Assembly: GCA_018262195.1 (NCBI GenBank)
Contig: JAGTRS010000002.1
Coordinates: 106,075-170,074, forward strand
Origin: Pseudomonadota bacterium
GTDB lineage: Bacteria; Pseudomonadota; Gammaproteobacteria; Burkholderiales; Rhodocyclaceae
DNA length: 64,000 nt
Reading direction: 5' to 3'
The notes beneath the pieces were generated by a model. It was not told the DNA's origin. It searched no databases and saw nothing but the letters and a program-made list of their open reading frames with translations. Within the stretch, counting starts at the first letter, position 1, and each line of letters begins with the position of its first letter. The translations under genes were made by a program, and so were the position numbers. This document shows positions 42,982 through 53,628 of this stretch, piece after piece.

Positions 42982-43031
42982 CTGTTCAGTCTATCAGGGC
43001 TGCATTACGTTCGGATGGCAAAACCACGGAC

Positions 43032-44222
43032 TCAGTCCACCTGCACCAGCAGACCCTTCAAATACTCGCCTTCCGGGAAGTTCAATGCCACCGGATGATC
43101 GGCAGCACCAGACAGCCGGCGCACGATGCGCGCATTGCGCCCGGCATCCAGCGCCGAGTCAGCGATGATTTTCTGGAACATTTCCAGCCCGACGCCACCG
43201 GAGCAAGAGTAAGTCATCAGGAATCCGCCCGGTTTGAGCAACCGGCACCCCAGAATATTGATGTCCTTGTAGGCTTTCGCTGCCCGGTCAGCATGGGCTG
43301 CCGACGGCGCAAACTTGGGCGGATCAAGCACGATCAGGTCGAACAGCTTGCCGGCCTTGCGGAAATCGCGCAGCGCCTGGAATACATCAGCCTCCTGCCA
43401 TTCAGCCCGATCTGCCGGCAGTTGCGGATTGAGCGCCAGATTGGCCTTGGCCTGCGCCAGCGCCGGGCCGGAGGAGTCAATCGACAAGACGCTCTTCGCG
43501 CCGCCAGCCAGGGCCTGCAGGGAAAAACCACCGGTGTAGCAGAAGCAGTTCAGGACATCCTTGCCGGCGGACAACTGGCCAAGCAAGGCGCGATTTTCGC
43601 GCTGGTCGAGATAGAAACCAGTCTTGTGACCACCAGCGATATCAATTGCCAGACGGACACCGTTCTCATCAATCGACAGCGGCGTTGCCGGGGCCTCGCC
43701 ATGCAGCCAGCCAGTCGTCGGGCCGAGTCCTTCCAATCCGCGAACATCGGAATCAGAACGTTCATAGACCCGCGCGCAACCAGTCGCCTTGATCAGCCCG
43801 GCAACGATGGCGTTACGCCACTTGTCGGCCCCGGCCGAAGTCAGCTGAATGACGACCGTGTCGCCATACTGGTCGGCAATGACGCCGGGCAAACCATCGG
43901 ACTCGGCATGAATCAGTCGCAAGCCCTGCTGGCCGCGCAGTTCCGGCAAGGCCTGGCGAAGCGCCACGGCTGCAGCGATGCGGCGCTTGAAGAAGGCATC
44001 GTCGATCGACTCTTCGGCATCAAAGGTCCAGAAACGGGCGCGAATCTGCGATTTCGGACTGTAGGCAGCCCGTCCGAGCGGACGCAGGTTATCGGCCAGC
44101 ACCTCGACGGTATCGCCCGGCCGCGCACGGCCTTCCAGACGACCAACCGAACCGGCGAACAACCAGGGGTGATGCTTGAAGGCAGAACGCTCCTTGCCCG
44201 GAAGCAGAATCAGCTGAGCCAT
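43032..44222 (-). CDS. rlmI: 23S rRNA m5C methyltransferase RlmI-like
   Basis: 396 residues: N-terminal PUA-like RNA-binding domain (about 1-75, AFKHHPWLFAGSV), an EEHEE-like middle and a SAM-dependent methyltransferase domain (about 180-390) with VLNCFCYTGGFSLQALAGG (motif I), DPPKFAPSAA and the catalytic Cys in TYSCSG. It matches RlmI/YccW, which methylates C1962 of 23S rRNA. It stands first in the minus-strand run; the metal genes begin 50 nt after its stop. Confidence 0.93.
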   Translation of the reverse strand: MAQLILLPGKERSAFKHHPWLFAGSVGRLEGRARPGDTVEVLADNLRPLGRAAYSPKSQIRARFWTFDAEESIDDAFFKRRIAAAVALRQALPELRGQQGLRLIHAESDGLPGVIADQYGDTVVIQLTSAGADKWRNAIVAGLIKATGCARVYERSDSDVRGLEGLGPTTGWLHGEAPATPLSIDENGVRLAIDIAGGHKTGFYLDQRENRALLGQLSAGKDVLNCFCYTGGFSLQALAGGAKSVLSIDSSGPALAQAKANLALNPQLPADRAEWQEADVFQALRDFRKAGKLFDLIVLDPPKFAPSAAHADRAAKAYKDINILGCRLLKPGGFLMTYSCSGGVGLEMFQKIIADSALDAGRNARIVRRLSGAADHPVALNFPEGEYLKGLLVQVD

Positions 44223-44237
44223 GTTTTTCCCGATCTA

Positions 44238-44398
44238 GTGGTCTGTGCCGCAATTGGCGGAACAAAATGAAAGCGCAGAATTCGCGTTCCTGGCTAGGCG
44301 CGAACCGCAGTGATAGCAGTAGCTATCGCGAGGATGAGCAACAACGCCGGGGGCGTGAAGACAAGCTTTCATGTTCCGTGAATTGCGAAACGGACCAC
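44238..44398. repeat. 161-bp intergenic element bounded by imperfect inverted repeats
   Basis: The left arm (about 44238-44274) and right arm (about 44365-44398) are imperfect reverse complements made of matching blocks gtggtc, gcaatt, ggaaca and tgaaagc with small mismatched spacers. Inside are local hairpins: gatagc/gctatc around agta (44312-44327) and acgcc/ggcgt (44344-44355). No open frame is apparent. It may be a MITE-like repeat or a structured RNA. It sits between the rlmI start and the terminator of the 50-residue gene. Confidence 0.5.
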
Positions 44399-44410
44399 AC
44401 AAAGCAAGAA

Positions 44411-44438
44411 GCCCCGGTTGCCTTGCAGCAACCGGGGC
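44411..44438 (-). terminator. Hairpin terminator of the 50-residue gene
   Basis: An 11-bp perfect stem gccccggttgc (44411-44421) with gcaaccggggc (44428-44438), 6-nt loop, followed on the minus strand by the T-rich TTCTTGCTTT. The T-run is imperfect. Confidence 0.75.
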
Positions 44439-44457
44439 CCTGAATACTGGCGAAAAC

Positions 44458-44610
44458 TTAAGCGCCCAGAGCCTTGCGGTTGCGCTGATGGCACTCGGCA
44501 GCGTACATGACCTTGAACATGGTCTTGCCGGTGCTCTTGAACAGACGCTTGGTGGACTTGGAAACGCAGCGGCGCTCCAGGGACGAACGGCGATTACGGT
44601 TGATGGCCAT
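44458..44610 (-). CDS. Small basic protein of 50 residues, function unknown
   Basis: Reads MAINRNRRSSLERRCVSKST, then KRLFKSTGKTMFKVMYAAEC and HQRNRKALGA. Fourteen of 50 residues are Lys/Arg and only two are acidic; Cys15 and Cys40 are the only cysteines. I do not recognise the family. The gene has everything expected of a well-expressed unit: a TTGACG-17-TATGAT promoter, AAGGAG 6 nt before the ATG and a hairpin terminator 20 nt after the stop. The charge suggests RNA, ribosome or nucleoid binding; that is inference. Confidence 0.8.
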   Translation of the reverse strand: MAINRNRRSSLERRCVSKSTKRLFKSTGKTMFKVMYAAECHQRNRKALGA

Positions 44611-44649
44611 GAATAACTCCTTGATTCCGGCTATATTTCGAAACCGTCA

Positions 44650-44678
44650 ATCATAGAGGCTGGTAGAGGAATCGTCAA
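44650..44678 (-). promoter_or_regulatory. Strong promoter of the 50-residue gene
   Basis: TTGACG (44678-44673), a 17-nt spacer and TATGAT (44655-44650) on the minus strand. Initiation near 44643 gives a leader of about 33 nt containing AAGGAG. Confidence 0.75.
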
Positions 44679-44755
44679 CGAAGCCTTGATTTTTCGCCAC
44701 TTTAGGCAGCAGACAAAAAATCCTGCAGACGAGGTGATGGCAACAGAAGCAAGCC

Positions 44756-45652
44756 TTACTTGCTCTTCGCTCTAGGGTGGGCGGCGTCGTAAACTTTCGC
44801 CAAATGCTGGAAATCAAGATGCGTATAGACCTGTGTCGACGCGATGCTGGCATGACCGAGCATCTCCTGCACCGCCCGCAGATCTCCTGACGATTGCAGG
44901 ACATGCGAAGCAAAGGAATGGCGCAGCATGTGGGGATGGACGTGCGCCGGCAAGCCAAGCAGCACGGCCCGCCGGGACAATCTGGCCTCGACCATGCGCG
45001 GACTGATGCGGGCACCGCGCTGACCGACGAACAAGGCTTTTTCCTCAGGCTTCGCCAGTTGATCCCGGACTGCCGCCCATGCCGCAAGGGCTTCCCGCGC
45101 CTTGCTGCCGACTGGCACCAGCCGCAGCTTGTTGCGCTTGCCCAGCACACGGACCTCGCTTTCATGGGCAATACCGTCCAAGGCCTCGCAATCAAGGGCA
45201 ACCAGTTCGGCCAGCCGCAACCCCGACGAATAGAACAATTCGAACATCGCCAGATCTCGCGCCGCCTGGACGGGATCGTCGTCTTCGACAGGCATCAACA
45301 GGCGTGAGGTTTCATCGACCGACAAGGCCTTGGGCAACATTCGGGGGGACTTGGGCGGACGGATGCCATCGCAGGGATTGGCTTTCACCATGCCGCGCTC
45401 ACCCAGCCAGTGAAAGAAGCCGCGCCATGCCGACAAGGCCCGTGCCAGCGAGCGCCCCGCCAGCCCCTGACCATGCAGTTGGGCAACGAAACGCCGGAGG
45501 TGGTGCACCTGCAAGCTGGCGAGCGGGACTTCCCCCGCTGCTGCCAACAGCTTTTGCAGATCACGTCGATAGTTCGAAACGGTGTGCGCCGACAAACGTC
45601 GCTGATCCGAGAGTTCGGCCAGCCACGTGTCGACGGCAAGCACCGGGGTCAC
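44756..45652 (-). CDS. xerC: Tyrosine recombinase XerC
   Basis: 298 residues with a GTG start overlapping the DUF484 stop (GTGA). N-terminal SAM-like domain (LAELSDQRRLSAHTVSNYRRDLQ) and catalytic domain with Arg in SSGLRLAEL, HPHMLRHSFASHVL and LGHASIASTQVYTHLDF holding the Tyr nucleophile. It resolves chromosome dimers at dif with XerD. The dapF-DUF484-xerC order is the housekeeping arrangement, so it is not an element integrase. Confidence 0.96.
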   Translation of the reverse strand: MTPVLAVDTWLAELSDQRRLSAHTVSNYRRDLQKLLAAAGEVPLASLQVHHLRRFVAQLHGQGLAGRSLARALSAWRGFFHWLGERGMVKANPCDGIRPPKSPRMLPKALSVDETSRLLMPVEDDDPVQAARDLAMFELFYSSGLRLAELVALDCEALDGIAHESEVRVLGKRNKLRLVPVGSKAREALAAWAAVRDQLAKPEEKALFVGQRGARISPRMVEARLSRRAVLLGLPAHVHPHMLRHSFASHVLQSSGDLRAVQEMLGHASIASTQVYTHLDFQHLAKVYDAAHPRAKSK

Positions 45653-46320
45653 AGCACGCTCTTGGTCACCCGGGCCAGCGCGGCGGACACCATTTCGCCG
45701 AGGCGTTCAAGATAGAGCGTCCCCATGTCGGCGTAGAAACGCTGCGCCTCCTCGCTGCCCAGCGCAATCATGCCGATTGTGCCGCCGCCGTTACGCAAGG
45801 CAATCAGTGCCTGCGAGCGGATGTGCGAGGCATGCTCGCCAAACCATGAAGCCGTACCGAAACCAGCGGTAGAGCCGCAATAGGGACGGGCCAGCGTTTC
45901 GGCAAAAACCTGCAATTCCTCGCTGACCGCCGCGAACTCCGGCAAGCCCTCGACGCCTTCCGGCTTGTCCCACAGGCGCAGAGCGACGTGCGGCACGGAG
46001 AAATCATCGCGCAGATGGAAATTGAGCAAATGGATCACCGCTTGGAAAGTTTCGGCCGCGATCAATGCCACCGAGAGGCGATGCACCTTTTCGCTGATCT
46101 GGTCGTTTTCTTCGCCAAAGGCGATCAACTCGGCAAGCTTGCTTTCGGTCGTCCGGTTTTTTTCGCGCAGTGTCAGCATCTGCCGTTCGGCCAGTGACAC
46201 GGCACGGCCGCCGTGCGGATGCGGCACAAAAATCTGCGCCATCAGGTCCGCATACTGCTCGAAGAAACCCGGATTGTTCTTCAGATACTCCGCAATTTCC
46301 TCAGGGAACATGGCGCTCAT
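45649..46320 (-). CDS. DUF484 family protein
   Basis: 223 residues. N-terminal helix [23 protein letters not shown], a coiled coil (about 40-75) and a GAF-like C-terminal domain (about 85-215, ending [19 protein letters not shown]). The family is nearly always found between dapF and xerC and has no firm function. Overlaps of 4 nt on both sides tie the three genes together. Confidence 0.93.
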   Translation of the reverse strand: MSAMFPEEIAEYLKNNPGFFEQYADLMAQIFVPHPHGGRAVSLAERQMLTLREKNRTTESKLAELIAFGEENDQISEKVHRLSVALIAAETFQAVIHLLNFHLRDDFSVPHVALRLWDKPEGVEGLPEFAAVSEELQVFAETLARPYCGSTAGFGTASWFGEHASHIRSQALIALRNGGGTIGMIALGSEEAQRFYADMGTLYLERLGEMVSAALARVTKSVL

Positions 46321-47147
46321 AATTCAATTTCTCCTGTAAATACTGTCACCGCCGGGCCGGTCATCAGCACCGGCCGGTCGTCGCCACCCCAGGCAATCGT
46401 CAGGTCGCCACCGCGGGTCGTTACCCTGACCGGCGAATCGAGCAAGCCCCGACGGATCCCCGTCACCACCGCCGCACAGGCGCCAGTGCCGCAGGCCATG
46501 GTTTCGCCTGAACCTCGTTCGTAAACCCGCAGCTTGATGGCATGCCGATCAACGATCTGCATGAAGCCGGCGTTGACCCGCTGCGGAAAGCGCGGATGCT
46601 TTTCGATCAATGGCCCATGTTCGCCAACCGGCGCGGTGTCGACGCTCTCCACGACCTGCACGGCATGCGGATTACCCATCGACACGACACTGGTTTCCAG
46701 AGTCTCGTCGGCCACATCCAGCAGGTGAATGATCACGTCGTCTTCGGCCAGAAAGGGAATTTCGGCCGGCAAAAACCGGGGGACGCCCATGTCGACCGTG
46801 ACATTGCCATCGCCTTCAAGGCGCGGCGAAATAATGCCCCGCATGGTCTCGACGCGAATCTCGCGCTTGTCAGTCAGGCCTTCGTCATGGACAAAGCGAA
46901 CAAAGCAGCGGGCTCCGTTGCCGCATTGTTCGACCTCGCCGCCATCGGCATTGAAAATCCGGTAACGGAAATCGACCCTCGGCTGGGAGGCCTTTTCGAC
47001 CAGCAAAATCTGGTCGCAGCCGACGCCGAAGTGGCGATCAGCCAAATAGCACAACTGCTCCGGGGACAGGGAAACCTGCTGGCGAACACCGTCAAGGACA
47101 ACGAAATCGTTGCCCAGACCGTGCATCTTGGAGAATTTGAGTTTCAC
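46317..47147 (-). CDS. dapF: Diaminopimelate epimerase
   Basis: 276 residues. The N-terminus [18 protein letters not shown] and the two catalytic cysteines in [10 protein letters not shown] and [10 protein letters not shown] are in place. It converts LL- to meso-diaminopimelate for peptidoglycan and lysine, feeding the lysA product line found at 33131. Confidence 0.98.
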   Translation of the reverse strand: MKLKFSKMHGLGNDFVVLDGVRQQVSLSPEQLCYLADRHFGVGCDQILLVEKASQPRVDFRYRIFNADGGEVEQCGNGARCFVRFVHDEGLTDKREIRVETMRGIISPRLEGDGNVTVDMGVPRFLPAEIPFLAEDDVIIHLLDVADETLETSVVSMGNPHAVQVVESVDTAPVGEHGPLIEKHPRFPQRVNAGFMQIVDRHAIKLRVYERGSGETMACGTGACAAVVTGIRRGLLDSPVRVTTRGGDLTIAWGGDDRPVLMTGPAVTVFTGEIEL

Positions 47148-47207
47148 GCACTGCTCCGCTGAATGATTGGGAAAAGCATAGCAGAGACAGGGGCTTGCCT
47201 CAAATTG

Positions 47208-47714
47208 TTAAAGCTTCTTCTCCATCACGAAATCGTCCATCACATATCCGTGGCCGATATCGTCAACCGTTGCCGTACGGACTTCAAAACCGTATTTCTT
47301 GTACGAATTGATGGCATTCACGTTGCGCTTGTTGACCTGCAGGATCACGCAAGGATAGCCCTGCTTTTTTGCCCGCTCGGCGACGTGGGCGATCAACTGC
47401 CCGCCAACCCCTTGGCGCTGCACATCCGGGTGAATGTAAAGCTTGTCGAGCTTGAACTCGTCCTTGTAGATTTCGCTGAACGCGAAACCGACACGACGAT
47501 CGCCGTGGAAAGCCTGATCCAGCCATTTGTGCAGGTCTTCCAGGTCGTCGTACAGGCGCTCATGACCGTAGCGTTGCTCCAGCATGAAATCGATCTGCTC
47601 CTGGGTGATGATGCCAGGATAGGTCGCCTGCCAGATTTCGCGAGCGAGGGCCGCGATCGCCGGCACATCGGGCGGCGTCACGGGGCGGATTTCCACTTTC
47701 AGGCTGCTGTTCAT
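47208..47714 (-). CDS. GNAT-family N-acetyltransferase
   Basis: 168 residues. The acetyl-CoA motif LYIHPDVQRQGVGGQLIAHV (about 93-112) and the C-terminal VNAINSYKKYGFEV are typical GNAT. Substrate unknown. Its ATG overlaps the upstream acyltransferase stop by 4 nt. Confidence 0.92.
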   Translation of the reverse strand: MNSSLKVEIRPVTPPDVPAIAALAREIWQATYPGIITQEQIDFMLEQRYGHERLYDDLEDLHKWLDQAFHGDRRVGFAFSEIYKDEFKLDKLYIHPDVQRQGVGGQLIAHVAERAKKQGYPCVILQVNKRNVNAINSYKKYGFEVRTATVDDIGHGYVMDDFVMEKKL

Positions 47715-48586
47715 TTATAAAACCTCTGTTCTCCGGGTGGCCGGGTTTTGAAGCGTTTATGCAACCAGAAATACTGCTCCGGCATGCGCAGCACCTGGCT
47801 TTCGATAAATTTGTTCATGAATTCCGTATCAGTCTCGACACTCTCGCCGGGAAAGTTCTCCCAGGCCGGCATCACCTCGACCTCGTAGCCATCCGGCACC
47901 TGACGGGTAATACAGGCCACGACGCGAGCTCCGGTCAGGCGAACCAGCCGTGACAAGGCCGGAATCGTTGCTGCCTGAACGCCAAAGAACGGTACGAAGA
48001 TCGACTCTTTGGGTCCGAAATCCATGTCCGGCAGGTAATAGAACTGATGTCCGTCCTTCATCGCCTTGACGATCTTGCGCATGCCATCCTGCCGTGACAG
48101 CAGTACTGCCTCATTGAATCGCATACGCCCATCATAAAGCAGCTTGTTCAACACCGGATTTTTCTGGTTCGAGAAGACGCTGCAGCCAACGACGTACATC
48201 GAAATACGGGTTGCCCCGGCATCCAGCCCGACAAAATGCGGTGAAAGCAGGATTACTGGCCGGCCTTCCGGATCGGTCAGATGTTCGACACCATGGATCC
48301 GGATGATGCGCTCCAGCCGTTCCTTGGAAGCCCACCAACCGAGTGTGCGGTCGAGTACCGCCCGGGCAAAGGAGACGAAATGCCGACGCGCCAGATCTTC
48401 GCGCTCGGCTTCACTTTTCTCAGGAAAACACAGACGCAGATTGGTCAGCGCAACACGCCGACGCTCGCGCCCGACGGCGTAAAGCAAACGACCGAGGCCG
48501 GCCCCAAGGGCGCGCAAAACGGGCAGCGGCAGCCAGTGCAGCAGCCACAGGAAACCGACCAGAACCCAGGTGAAAAAAATCTTCAA
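47711..48586 (-). CDS. LpxL/LpxM-family lipid A acyltransferase (second copy)
   Basis: 291 residues. N-terminal hydrophobic segment (about 5-25), then the HX4D catalytic motif in SPHFVGLD (about 115-122) and the family block QFYYLPDMDFGPKESIFVPFFG. It adds a secondary acyl chain to lipid A from acyl-ACP at the cytoplasmic face of the inner membrane. It is 6 nt after a paralogue; the two probably act at different positions. Confidence 0.93.
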   Translation of the reverse strand: MKIFFTWVLVGFLWLLHWLPLPVLRALGAGLGRLLYAVGRERRRVALTNLRLCFPEKSEAEREDLARRHFVSFARAVLDRTLGWWASKERLERIIRIHGVEHLTDPEGRPVILLSPHFVGLDAGATRISMYVVGCSVFSNQKNPVLNKLLYDGRMRFNEAVLLSRQDGMRKIVKAMKDGHQFYYLPDMDFGPKESIFVPFFGVQAATIPALSRLVRLTGARVVACITRQVPDGYEVEVMPAWENFPGESVETDTEFMNKFIESQVLRMPEQYFWLHKRFKTRPPGEQRFYK

Positions 48587-48592
48587 GACAAC

Positions 48593-49435
48593 TTACTCCG
48601 CCGGCGGCAATTCGGCACCGCCCGGTCGTTTGTATCGGTTATAGCCCCACAGGTACTGGGTTGGGCATTGACGAATCAAGGCCTCGACCTCGCTGTTGAT
48701 CTGCTGCGCCCGCTCGATAGTCGAACCACTCAGTGGGTTGCGTGGCGGCTGGAAATGAACACGGTAACCACGCCCGCCCGGAAGGCGCTCACCCCAGGTC
48801 AGCAGGGAGGCGGCGCCAGTTTCGGTCAGGCGAGCCGCCAGGGTCATTGTGTAGGCATAGCGCCCGAAAAACTTGAGCCAGACACCTTCGCCTGTCTTGG
48901 GCGCTTGGTCTGGCAGCATGCCAACCATCTCACCCTTCTTCAGCGCCTTGATCAGCGCCCGCACCCCGGACAGATCGGCTGGTGCGAGGTGCAGGTGTTC
49001 CCGTTTACGCCCCTTCAGGATCAGCTCCTGAGCCGAGGCCGACTTCGGGGCACGATAAAGCACGGTGATGTCGCCAAAAGACGAGAGGTACTGTGCCGTA
49101 ATCTCGAAACAGCCCAGATGCGGCGTCAGAAACACGATTCCCTTCCCAGCATTTCGGGCTGTCTCGACATGCTCCCAGCCGACGACCTCGGCGACCAGCG
49201 GCACTGCCTCTTCGAGCGGGCGCATCCAGATTCGCGCCAATTCGACCATCTGTTTGCCGGTTTCGGCCGCCACACGCCCACGCAAAGCCGGGTCGATGCC
49301 CGCCTGCGCCAGATTTTCCTGCAGGTGACGCCGATAGGTCGGTGAAAGCCAGTAAATCAGGCGGCCGACCCCGCCGCCCAAGGCATGTAGCAAAGCCAGC
49401 GGAAATAGGGAAAAAACGCGAAAAATAAAAACCAT
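48593..49435 (-). CDS. LpxL/LpxM-family lipid A acyltransferase (first copy)
   Basis: 280 residues. N-terminal hydrophobic segment (about 3-22), catalytic HX4E in TPHLGCFE (about 105-112) and GMLPDQAPKTGEGVWLKFFG. Same family as the next gene. The HX4E (rather than D) form is the common one for LpxL. It is the first gene of the run to xerC, divergent from metK. A hairpin in the leader partly covers its GAGG ribosome site. Confidence 0.92.
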   Translation of the reverse strand: MVFIFRVFSLFPLALLHALGGGVGRLIYWLSPTYRRHLQENLAQAGIDPALRGRVAAETGKQMVELARIWMRPLEEAVPLVAEVVGWEHVETARNAGKGIVFLTPHLGCFEITAQYLSSFGDITVLYRAPKSASAQELILKGRKREHLHLAPADLSGVRALIKALKKGEMVGMLPDQAPKTGEGVWLKFFGRYAYTMTLAARLTETGAASLLTWGERLPGGRGYRVHFQPPRNPLSGSTIERAQQINSEVEALIRQCPTQYLWGYNRYKRPGGAELPPAE

Positions 49436-49440
49436 GACGC

Positions 49441-49463
49441 CTCGGGGGTTGAATCCCCCTGAG
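49441..49463. promoter_or_regulatory. Hairpin in the acyltransferase leader
   Basis: ctcggggg (49441-49448) pairs with ccccc-t-gag (49455-49463) with one bulged base around a 6-nt loop. On the minus strand it lies 6-28 nt before the acyltransferase ATG and takes in part of its GAGG site. Confidence 0.4.
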
Positions 49464-49476
49464 AAAAGTTTAATAT
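49449..49476 (+). promoter_or_regulatory. Possible metK promoter
   Basis: TTGAAT (49449-49454), a 16-nt spacer and TAATAT (49471-49476). Initiation near 49483 would give a leader of about 110 nt containing the 49543-49589 hairpin. Confidence 0.4.
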
Positions 49477-49542
49477 TATCCGTTCGCCGAGTTAAACAGA
49501 CAACTTGCGGGGCGACTAATAAATTCTGCTAAAGCGTCACCT

Positions 49543-49589
49543 GCTCGTGGTCCAAAGCTGGTAGCGCCGGATCAAAGGACCACTGGAGC
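49543..49589 (+). promoter_or_regulatory. Hairpin able to cover the metK ribosome site
   Basis: gtggtcc (49547-49553) pairs with ggaccac (49577-49583); gctc (49543-49546) pairs with gagc (49586-49589) across a 2-nt bulge, which buries the GGAG ribosome site at 49585-49588. The apical part has a further ctgg/ccgg helix (49558-49561 with 49567-49570). The ATG is at 49595. A translational switch is plausible; it matches no riboswitch class I know. Confidence 0.5.
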
Positions 49590-49594
49590 AATAA

Positions 49595-50758
<1,164 letters not shown>

Positions 50759-50780
50759 GCTGAAATCAGCGTAAAACGGA

Positions 50781-50808
50781 GGGGGGCCACACGGCCCCCC
50801 TTTTTTTT
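50781..50808 (+). terminator. Intrinsic terminator of metK
   Basis: 8-bp GC stem ggggggcc (50781-50788) and ggcccccc (50793-50800), 4-nt loop, then eight T. Confidence 0.95.
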
Positions 50809-50811
50809 CGC

Positions 50812-50817
50812 TAGAAT
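50812..50817 (+). promoter_or_regulatory. -10 box 8 nt before the HD-GYP start codon
   Basis: TAGAAT just after the metK terminator; no ribosome site before the ATG at 50826 and no good -35 box. Suggests a leaderless start. Confidence 0.35.
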
Positions 50818-50825
50818 TGCGAAAT

Positions 50826-52031
50826 ATGCTTAAAAAAATTCGCGTTGACCAACTATCCCTTGGTATGCACCTTCAGGCCTTTTGTGGAGCTTGGCTGGAT
50901 CACCCGTTTTGGCGGACAAAGTTCGTCCTGACTGACCAGAACGACATTGCACTGATCCAGGAAAGCTTGATTACCGAAGTCTGGATCGATATTTCCAAAG
51001 GGATTGACGTCGAAGCCGGAGATATTTCCGGCGAGACTGAAGTCATCACCGTAGAGGAAATTCCCGTCCTCCCTCCCGTCGTTCAGGAGAAGGCGTCGTT
51101 CAGCGACGAAATGAAACGAGCCTCGAAAATCGTCGCCAAGGGCAAGGAAGCAGTCATCTCGATGTTCCAGGAAGCTCGCATGGGCAAGGCCATTGAAGCC
51201 GAGGCCGCAGCCCCACTGGTCGAGGAAATTTCCAACTCCGTGATGCGCAATCCGGGAGCGCTGATCAGCCTGGCCCGCCTGAAGACCGCGGATGACTACA
51301 CGTTCATGCACTCGGTCGCTGTCTGTGCCCTGATGATTGCGCTGGCCCGCCAGCTTGGGCTGGATGAACAGCAGACGCGCGATGCCGGCATGGCGGGTCT
51401 GCTCCACGATCTTGGCAAAGCGATGATCCCGCTTGAAATATTGAACAAGCCGGGCAAGCTGACTGACGAGGAATTCGACCTGGTCAAGACTCACCCCGCA
51501 GAAGGCTACAAGCTTTTGCTGGAGGGTAGCGGCATCAGCGAGATGACCAAGGATGTCTGCCTGCATCACCATGAAAAGATCGATGGCAGCGGCTACCCCA
51601 AGGGCCTGAACGGCGAAACGATGAGCCTGTTCGCGAAGATGGGCGCCGTTTGCGACGTATACGACGCCGTCACCTCCAATCGCCCGTACAAGGCCGGCTG
51701 GGACCCTGCCGAGTCGATCAAGCGGATGGCTGAATGGAAAGGCCATTTTGATCCGGCCGTCTTCCAGGCCTTCGTCAAGAGTCTGGGCATTTACCCGATC
51801 GGTTCACTGGTTCGCCTCGCATCCGGCAAACTCGGCGTCGTCGTCGAACAGGGCGAGCAATCGCTGCTCAAGCCCAAAATCAAGGTTTTCTTTTCGACCA
51901 AATCGCAGGCCTATATCAAGCCGGAACTCATCGATATCGCCCGCAGTCCCGAGAAAATTGCCGGACGTGAAGATGCCTCCAAGTGGGGCATCAAGGATGT
52001 GGACCGTTACTGGGCAGGCGATAAACTCTAA
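50826..52031 (+). CDS. HD-GYP domain protein, probable cyclic-di-GMP phosphodiesterase
   Basis: 401 residues from ATG 50826; a TTG at 50817 is the alternative. An N-terminal DUF3391-like region (about 1-130) is followed by the HD domain with His194-Asp195 in GLLHDLGKAMIP and the GYP motif HHEKIDGSGYPKGL (about 245-258). These residues predict hydrolysis of c-di-GMP to pGpG or GMP, favouring motility over biofilm. It lies between metK and the ahcY riboswitch without sharing a transcript with either. Confidence 0.92.
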   Translation: MLKKIRVDQLSLGMHLQAFCGAWLDHPFWRTKFVLTDQNDIALIQESLITEVWIDISKGIDVEAGDISGETEVITVEEIPVLPPVVQEKASFSDEMKRASKIVAKGKEAVISMFQEARMGKAIEAEAAAPLVEEISNSVMRNPGALISLARLKTADDYTFMHSVAVCALMIALARQLGLDEQQTRDAGMAGLLHDLGKAMIPLEILNKPGKLTDEEFDLVKTHPAEGYKLLLEGSGISEMTKDVCLHHHEKIDGSGYPKGLNGETMSLFAKMGAVCDVYDAVTSNRPYKAGWDPAESIKRMAEWKGHFDPAVFQAFVKSLGIYPIGSLVRLASGKLGVVVEQGEQSLLKPKIKVFFSTKSQAYIKPELIDIARSPEKIAGREDASKWGIKDVDRYWAGDKL

Positions 52032-52039
52032 AATCAGTT

Positions 52040-52045
52040 TATAAT
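52040..52045 (+). promoter_or_regulatory. -10 box of the ahcY transcript
   Basis: Consensus TATAAT starting 9 nt after the HD-GYP stop codon and ending 10 nt before the riboswitch P1 helix. No clear -35 box. Confidence 0.55.
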
Positions 52046-52054
52046 CCAAATCTA

Positions 52055-52118
52055 CCGAGGGGCGCTGCAGGAGCGAGGTGATCATCATCGCTCCCAGGCT
52101 CGGTTTAAAACGGCGCTC
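52055..52118 (+). ncRNA. SAH riboswitch
   Basis: The layout fits the known S-adenosylhomocysteine aptamer: P1 ccgag (52055-52059) with ctcgg (52099-52103); the conserved ggcgctgc strand; P2 gagcga (52071-52076) with tcgctc (52088-52093); and a pseudoknot of gggcgc (52060-52065) with gcgctc (52113-52118), one G-U pair. It precedes ahcY, whose product removes SAH. SAH binding is expected to raise ahcY expression. A ccctgc/gcaggg hairpin (52128-52144) downstream may belong to the expression platform. Confidence 0.87.
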
Positions 52119-52206
52119 ACTGATCAACCCTGCCGGGCGCAGGGGGCCGCCGGTGAGCAACAACGCCGTAATTCCCCTCCCCGTCACAGTTATTTAGGAG
52201 CTTACT

Positions 52207-53619
<1,413 letters not shown>

Positions 53620-53628
53620 GCAATCACG

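Noticed and set aside
42982..43031. Zur-type operator before the metal-uptake genes
   Set aside because: The 50-nt space holds GTAATG but no convincing inverted partner, so no site is called.
44756..45652. Tyrosine recombinase as integrase of a mobile element
   Set aside because: Its coupling to dapF and DUF484 and its full XerC motifs mark the housekeeping dif recombinase.
52128..52144. ccctgc/gcaggg hairpin as an intrinsic terminator of the riboswitch
   Set aside because: It is short and no T-run follows. It is mentioned only as a possible part of the expression platform.
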